From contig LUCM01002430.1 in NCBI GenBank assembly GCA_008360955.1, positions 256,365 to 320,364 on the forward strand: a DNA stretch of 64,000 bases, read 5' to 3'. Under the pieces are notes generated by a model. The model did no database searches, was not told where the DNA came from, and saw nothing but the letters and a program-made list of their open reading frames with translations. Shown piece after piece: positions 57,831 to 64,000 of the stretch. This DNA is from Fasciolopsis buskii. Lineage: Eukaryota; Platyhelminthes; Trematoda; Plagiorchiida; Fasciolidae. Each line of letters starts with the position of its first letter. The stretch's first letter is position 1. The translations under genes were made by a program, and so were the position numbers.

Positions 57831-60800
57831 GCGGTGCTTAAGCACAAGCGTAAGATGGGTCACGTTTCAATCTTTATCAAAGGACCTTTGAACACGTTAA
57901 CTGATATTTCCTAACAATTTTGACATAGTTATGAATAATTTTGAACGAGTAGCGAAATAGTTTGGGAGGCGGTATATTTGTGCGACGAAATTTACCTAGA
58001 TAGATCAAAACCGTTAGAAATATATTGAGATAAAAGATGACGACCAACCTCGATCGGAATCCCGTGAATGTCAAGACCGTCCGAGGCAATCAGAAGAAAT
58101 TTCGTCAACCATGATGTTCTTGTTTTCTCCCGGATAGTCAGCAATTCAAGATACCATCTTGCAAAAGCTAAGGACACCATTCAAATACAACTGCATTCGT
58201 AAAATCAGCTGCAAAATTAGCTGCTATGAATCACGATGCTAGAATATCAGAAGAAAGAAAGACCCACACTTATGAACAATAAAGCCTGAACGGGACCCAG
58301 GCGTCATACTCCATGCTGTAGCTGGAAAACGCGGCAGCCGGGAAATAGCAAAGCACTCTAAATGGGCTTCCAAACATCAACTGAGCGCATGGCTGCAACC
58401 CGAGTTTATAGACAAAAATTAGTGCGGCTGGGTTTACAAACATCCGGACAGCTTTAGCATGAGTAAACCACGTAATTCCCAAACATGGAACCCATCCCAA
58501 TCCATCGCTACCCTTTCTGAAAACCATGGGGAAAATAGATCTGTCCGTCCATCACAGTGAATTCAAATTTAGGCTCAAACACAGGCATGCACACCCGGAC
58601 ATAGACACAGCGATACTGACAAAGTAATTGTCTGTCGTGTGGTTGAAAACTACTTAGAAAAATAGTTGCCCTGACAAGACCACTGACGGCGCTAATTTTG
58701 CTGAACATTTTTTCACACAGCCCTCTTATTCATTTTAGTACAGAAAAATCAGTTAGTGGAATAGGTTTTTTCCCGTTACTTAGCTTCTTCAAATCTTTTT
58801 CTACCCGTGGGAAATACAACAATAACCGAAAGCTTGCTGACAGCGAAAAGGCAAGGAATAAGCCTCCGTTTTCCGTGTTTTCCTCGTGTCATAGTTACAA
58901 ACTACCCACATTCTTCCGAAAATGACCAAATCCATTTCAGATGGTCGGGTTCAAGAAAAATGCGAGCATACAATTTTGTGATTTAATGTTTGTTCAATGG
59001 TAGTTAGTATATCCACTTTCGGGGCGCGCCTTCAGAGGGATAATTAAAGATCCTAAGTTGACGGTCTCATCTGATGTCGATACACGTCATGCATGGTCGC
59101 ACAAAAAATTACGATGGCTTGTTTGGCTATACCACTTTAGCCTCGGTGATAGCACGCAGGGTCTAATGGACCGAATGTTTGCAGGCCGTTTATTTGATCA
59201 GCACGACCAGCTGTCATCTAATGAAAGATGCCCACTAATCCATTTAGCATAAGCACCCGATTCCCGTGTGTATGTGGAGGGGGATGGCAAGTGTCGGTTG
59301 GTTGACTAGTCGTTGAGGTTAAATCCTTCAGTCAGGCCCTTATATGGTAACACAGCCTCACTTGCAAGGTCATATTCGAGGTGTATAGTTCGAACAAAAG
59401 TGGTATTGTTCAGGTCTGATTGTTCACTTGAATTAATATGGGAAGAAGTGGATGAAAACGGTAATGAAAATGTCGGTTTTTATCGCTTTTCTCAACTTGG
59501 TAGCCACCCAAAAGTGCGGCATCGTTTCGTACCAAGAGGTCATTACACTAACCAAATATAACGCCTCAAAATTAAATTAAGAATAATTACTAGTGAAATA
59601 AGAAACTGTAAGTGGAAAATAATAAACTATAAGTTTAATTCGAGAATCTCGCTTGCTTTTGATGTATTTCAATGGGCAACTGATGGTATCCATCACCAGT
59701 TCACAATTGATCAACAGCCTTCTCACAGTCCTAGTGAAAACAACCCGGTTTGTTTACCGACTTGCCTGATGCACGGCTGAATTCTGTCCCCGTACTTTTT
59801 ATAAGGTGAAGGCAGGTGGCGAACCACTGTGTCGTGACTGATATGATCAATTAACGAGCAATATGTGTCGACGGCGAGCGAAATCTAGCGAGGCTGTTTG
59901 TTCCCAAATTAACCTTATGATTACTCCTTCCAATGTGACTTGTTCTAGATTCTGTCTTGACATGGTATATATATAGGATGCATTAGGATGGCAAAATTTA
60001 AAGGAATAGTTTGACTGACCTCGAAGATACTAAACCAGAAAAACTATCGTCAGCCGAAGCTCACTAGAAGTGTCAGCCAGAATTAACACCACGCGAACAA
60101 AGCAATATGGCGGTTCACAAAATACACATTAAACAACCTGCGGGAAATGACATTTCACTTTGTGATGAGCCTTGTAGTTAGCATAACAGAGGGACCAGAT
60201 GGATTGTCTAAGGATGCGTTCACACCACACGCTATACGATTGAGAGTCGGTGAGTCAGCTTACGAAACTATACCCGATGGCGTTTGCAGTTGTTTATAGA
60301 AATTATTGTATTATGGGATTTCGACTGTACGGCAGTGGATCGATTTGCAGCAACAGACATGACATGCGCCGAGACATGCTGCTCGACACATAACGTTGAC
60401 AACATTCGCTGTCACAAGATTGTGGCACCCGTTTGGTCTAATTTGCAAATAAAAATGTTCTTGTTGTTTAATTTCCTGCAGCCAAAGTCAGATTAAGCAC
60501 ATATTGGCCACTGTTTCATGTTGTCCAGGGTCTCATTATACCGGAACTTTTGGACATAACCACAGGACTTAGTGACTTTGTATGAGCCATGCGAGTAAAG
60601 GTACGTCCAAAGAAGAGTTTTTTCCGCCGGCTGAATTTACCCTTCAGATGGAAAGACATCGTGGTTAGTGACTTAGGCGAACGAGTGGAAATCAATTATC
60701 GACAGACTTGCAATGCAGTGGATGATAAATATTGAAGACCCACTGCCCAGTGTGTAATGACAAGTGAGAGAAGACTCAAACCCCGTTCTTCATCAAGTTG

Positions 60801-61399
60801 GAGTTGCAAAGTGGGAGCCAAAAAGCGAGAGAAAGAGAGAAAGAGGGAAAGTTAGAAGAGCAATCCTGAAAACGGATTCGAGGAAAACTAATTTGCCGAG
60901 GAATTTCGCTACTTGGTATAGGAAAAGCACGGGAAACAAAGCTGAAAATAGGACTAATTTGTCCGAAAATTGTCGTCAGTTTTTTCCCATTAACCGCGCT
61001 TGTCAAGCGGGGGCTGCATGTAACAACAAGGTTCCGAGAGTATTATTTATGCGGCACCTACAGAAGTCTACATCACACGACTTATTTCTGCAAATACTTT
61101 GTACATTCCCAAATTTTTGTATGATGAAATTACCCTGGCAGTTCACATCAGCCGGTGATGAAGCAGTATTCGGTTGGTCGAATCGGCAGAGTTTAAATTA
61201 CCAAATCCGGGGCTTAACTGGTTGCCAGTGTCACAATTACCCATTGGATGGGATGTCTGCTGTTTTGGTTATATAAAATCGATCTGTTCATTTCATAAAC
61301 GTTTGTTTGCCCATTTTTCATTTAATCTCACTATTCACGGGCATCGTGACTCTCCTCTTCGGGTACATCTGTATATTTCACCGATTGAAAAGAAGTTCG
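57831..61399. other. Long stretch without supported genes
   Basis: Unrecognised frames only. The longest in the window outside the gap (60764-61276, 170 codons) opens at GTG and has no ATG in its first 94 codons, so it is not a good eukaryotic gene candidate. Confidence 0.4.
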
Positions 61400-61790
61400 T
61401 CATACCTGAACCCCACTACTAGCACTGACTATTTAGCCAGACTGTATAGTCTGTGTTCGAAGGCATACTCGTATTTGGGTTAACTGCAGAAAAGTCATCT
61501 ATCAGTAGAGGTTGAATGTTTTGCAGCAAAGGTCCTTGGCCGTACAAATCAATAGCGAGTAGGTGCAACATTGTGGTGATGTTTAATAAATGGTTGGGGG
61601 CCGGCCCGGCAGCGCAGTGACTCGGACATTCTACTCGCAAGCGTTCGTTACTAGTTTGCGTACCAGTTCGGGTGCAGTGGATATACAGTACCGATGAATC
61701 CTATCACGGACTAAACAGTATTGGGCTTGCCAAGCTGTTCGTCGCTGAACGGTGATAACGGTAAGAAGAAGAATGGTAATGTTGCCATGG
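61400..61790 (+). mobile_element. Inverted-arm retroposon family, second copy
   Basis: Plus-strand homologue of the 22.8-kb element. The shared order is AAGGCATACTCGTA against AGCCTTCGTCGTA, an identical AAGTCATCTATCAGTAG (61492-61508), then GTACAAATCA...GTGCAACAT. The tRNA-like core follows: 61604-61673, starting GCCCGGCAGCG, with B-box-like GTTTGCGTACC at 61654-61664. The next shared block is GATATACAGTACCGATGAAT and CCTAT.AC..AC.AAACAG. The 3' arm becomes unreadable after about 61760, and the 5' arm is not clearly preserved. It is older than the 22.8-kb copy. Confidence 0.6.
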
Positions 61791-64000
61791 TTTCTCAATG
61801 GTTAATTCAACAATGATATTACACGATGAATAATTTCGTAAACCACATAATCCCTTACCGAAATTACGCCTATTTTCTAACCACTTTGGTTTTTATCATT
61901 AACTTTCTACTACGAAGACGTGCATTACAGGGAGGATATAGCTCAAAGATGAAAGACCCATTGCATGCGGATTAAGACGCATCAGTTGAAGAGCAGTCGG
62001 GGAGAACCGAACGATCGGAGTTTTAGGGAGTGCCGATAGGATAAATGTGTAAGTTATGGCCCAGAGACTTGTCAGCCTACCTTATGGACTTCGCAGCCGA
62101 AAAGTCTCCAAACGTTTAGTTCAGCTCATTAATCCCTACAAGTTCCTGTACGTGATGAAGCGGTTTGACGGATATTAAGCTAGAAAGGCACGGAAAACGT
62201 GGAATGATTTTGCAACCATATTGCAAAATCCAGAATGACTTGTCGAAACGCGCGCACAAGTCTTACCACCTCAAACAATCGATAACATTTCAACAGTGTT
62301 ATCAGAAATTTAATTGCTATCTCCGAAAGAGGTACCATAGCTAGTTTAGCTATGGTGGTGCGCACGTCACTTGGCAATGAATTCACTGATGACTGTCTGA
62401 CAGGTGTTCTCACTTGCTCGAACATAAGTCAAAGCACGAATAATTTGTGAAATTGATAATCTTATCTAACCGGCAACTGCCTGTTTCCGAAGCGAAGCTT
62501 ATGCACAGTGACCAAGATGAGGGAACTGGTTAGTCAGGGACGAAGAAGGGAAATGTGAAGCTCATCCCCCGAGGCGTGAATATGCACTGTTGTCCATTTG
62601 TGTTCTCTGTTGCTCACACAAACTCCTTAGTGAAATCCACGGCTTGGTAACGGTTACGTCATCCTGGCAAACCGTCCAGCATCCGGGAGTTCCATAAAAA
62701 AAAATGAGATGATTTATAGCTAGGGCGGTTTCCATTTTGAACATGACGGCGGAAACAAGTCAGACTGAGCTGCATTCACCAGCAGGATCATTGTTGGCCA
62801 AATGAATGCACTGGACTAATTACCCTCCAAACCGTCTTTCCTGTTGAATGCCAAGACTGTGGTGGACTCCTTAAATACGCCGAGCCGCAGTTTATCATCT
62901 GCACAGCGGCTGTTATATCCCCAAACTTTTTATTTCCCGTTTGCGTGACAACTATTGATCGCGATAGAGATAACCCATTTTTTACGGTTTTCTGTTTCCG
63001 TTGATAGCTGGGACGACTGCCCAGTGAGCGGTGGTCATAAATCAACTGTGACTGGGGTAAATGAGTATATCGAAATAAAACTAATCGGAACGCGAAAGAA
63101 AAACGCTCGGTTTAACCCGTTTGGTTTTTCTAAATATTTATCACTTATTTGACATGAGCACTGATGATAATTTAAAGCGTCTTTATTGAACAGGTGCGAG
63201 CAAGCAAATCGTCAAAGCTATCGTTGCCCGAAGCAAATGTGATGATTTCTTGTACGTTTATTTTTTGCCCTGGTTTGTCCATTTGTCTAAATGGTTCAAT
63301 AGATCGCTAGCCAGTCAGCCAAATCTACCGACTAGTTTTTTTTGAAAGCGCTCCCATGGGAACACCAAAAACTCATTATGCCATCTGAAAATATGTTTAA
63401 ATGGAATCCTCTCCAATTTTTTTCTACATACTCTTCAGTTTGATCTTATTATTCAACAAAAAGAGAACAAGTGTCCAATTAATTCCTACGAATCAATGGA
63501 TTCGTTCGTTGCCTCTTTCATCGACTCACCTAAATTGGCAGAATTATTTTTCGGAAAATGACATTTGTGGGTCAACCTAGATGACGAAGGAAAAGCACTC
63601 GGTTTCCGTGTTTAAAAGTGTCAAAAAAGACGAAAGGTGTTCTAATCTCTCCTCTCGTGTGCCACAATTTTAGTCGCCCCATCAACTACTTTTGTGTGGA
63701 CTTCATCGATTGTTTCTTGTATGAGGTCAATTGTGATCTAGTGTCTCTTATTTGTTTCTAAGGTCACATTCCACGAATCTGGTTTGATTGTCATCCCACC
63801 CTGGTGTACACAACAAACAGCAAAAAAGCAATTCTCGTTTGACTTTCATGAAACAAAAGGGTCGAGTACAACATTCAGCTTTCAGCCTCTGAGGAAACGG
63901 TTTTGGTTAACTCGCTGAAACCAAAGCGATCAAAATCAAATCGCTAAACGAGTGAACTGAAGGAGCAATAAGATTCAGTCGCTAACTATTCACTATCATT
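61791..64000. other. Stretch without supported genes
   Basis: Frames at 62180-62425 (minus) and 62788-63045 (minus) are unrecognised. The hairpin at 62334-62356 is described separately. Confidence 0.4.
62334..62356. other. 10-bp perfect hairpin
   Basis: ACCATAGCTA and TAGCTATGGT are exact reverse complements separated by only three bases (GTT). There is no poly-T run after it, so it is not a Pol III terminator. Function unknown. Confidence 0.6.

Noticed and set aside
60764..61276. 170-codon open frame, the longest with real sequence
   Set aside because: It opens at GTG, its first ATG is past codon 90, and no motif or splice structure supports it. Part of the interval lies close to a retroposon copy.
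1..64000. CRISPR array, rRNA genes or prokaryotic operons
   Set aside because: No regularly spaced identical repeats with unique spacers, no rRNA-like sequence, and no runs of adjacent long ATG frames with ribosome-binding sites.

Overview
The window looks like repeat-rich, non-coding DNA from an animal, most likely a parasitic flatworm (trematode or cestode). This is an inference. It rests on very low coding density in all six frames, abundant (AC)n, (AT)n and (GAT)n microsatellites, tRNA-headed SINE-like repeats, and decayed retroelement proteins (EN-RT LINE, Penelope-like, Ty3/gypsy) of the kinds I associate with flatworm genomes. No prokaryotic signature is present: no operons, no rRNA and no CRISPR. 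I could not recognise a single host protein-coding exon. Nearly every open frame over 60 codons is unrecognisable, a retroelement fossil or a microsatellite translation, and many begin at GTG or TTG.

Layout. 1-4.1 kb: a perfect 93-bp tandem duplication next to a GAT/GAG repeat, then copy A of a roughly 1.9-kb dispersed repeat. 4.8-6.0 kb: a plus-strand Ty3/gypsy pol fossil (RNase H, then integrase). 7-17 kb: tRNA-like Pol III boxes, a second faint integrase-like patch, and two copies of a TATA/AATAAA-bearing repeat that may be a solo LTR. 17-26 kb: mostly featureless, except for a structurally complete retroposon at 22.8-23.3 kb. That retroposon has 96-bp inverted arms, an internal tRNA-like promoter, an A-tail and a 13-bp target duplication. 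A separate tRNA-SINE lies at 24.5 kb. 26-33 kb: microsatellites. 33.9-36.6 kb: a minus-strand LINE fossil (endonuclease, RT, C-terminal region). 38-39.7 kb: a second copy of the tRNA-SINE and a GIY-YIG endonuclease fossil of probable Penelope origin. 42 kb: the third LTR-like copy. 52.5-54.1 kb: a Penelope-like RT fossil. 56-57.8 kb: copy B of the dispersed repeat, interrupted by a 722-base N gap. 61.4-61.8 kb: a second copy of the inverted-arm retroposon.

The window reads as a layered record of dead insertions rather than as a set of interacting genes. All the retroelement proteins seen are broken by stops and frameshifts, and both RT active-site boxes that can be read are altered (YGED, YEDD). 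The two most unusual observations are the inverted-arm tRNA-containing retroposon family, and an island of perfect identity around the N gap between two otherwise strongly diverged repeat copies. The latter is either recent gene conversion or an assembly artefact.
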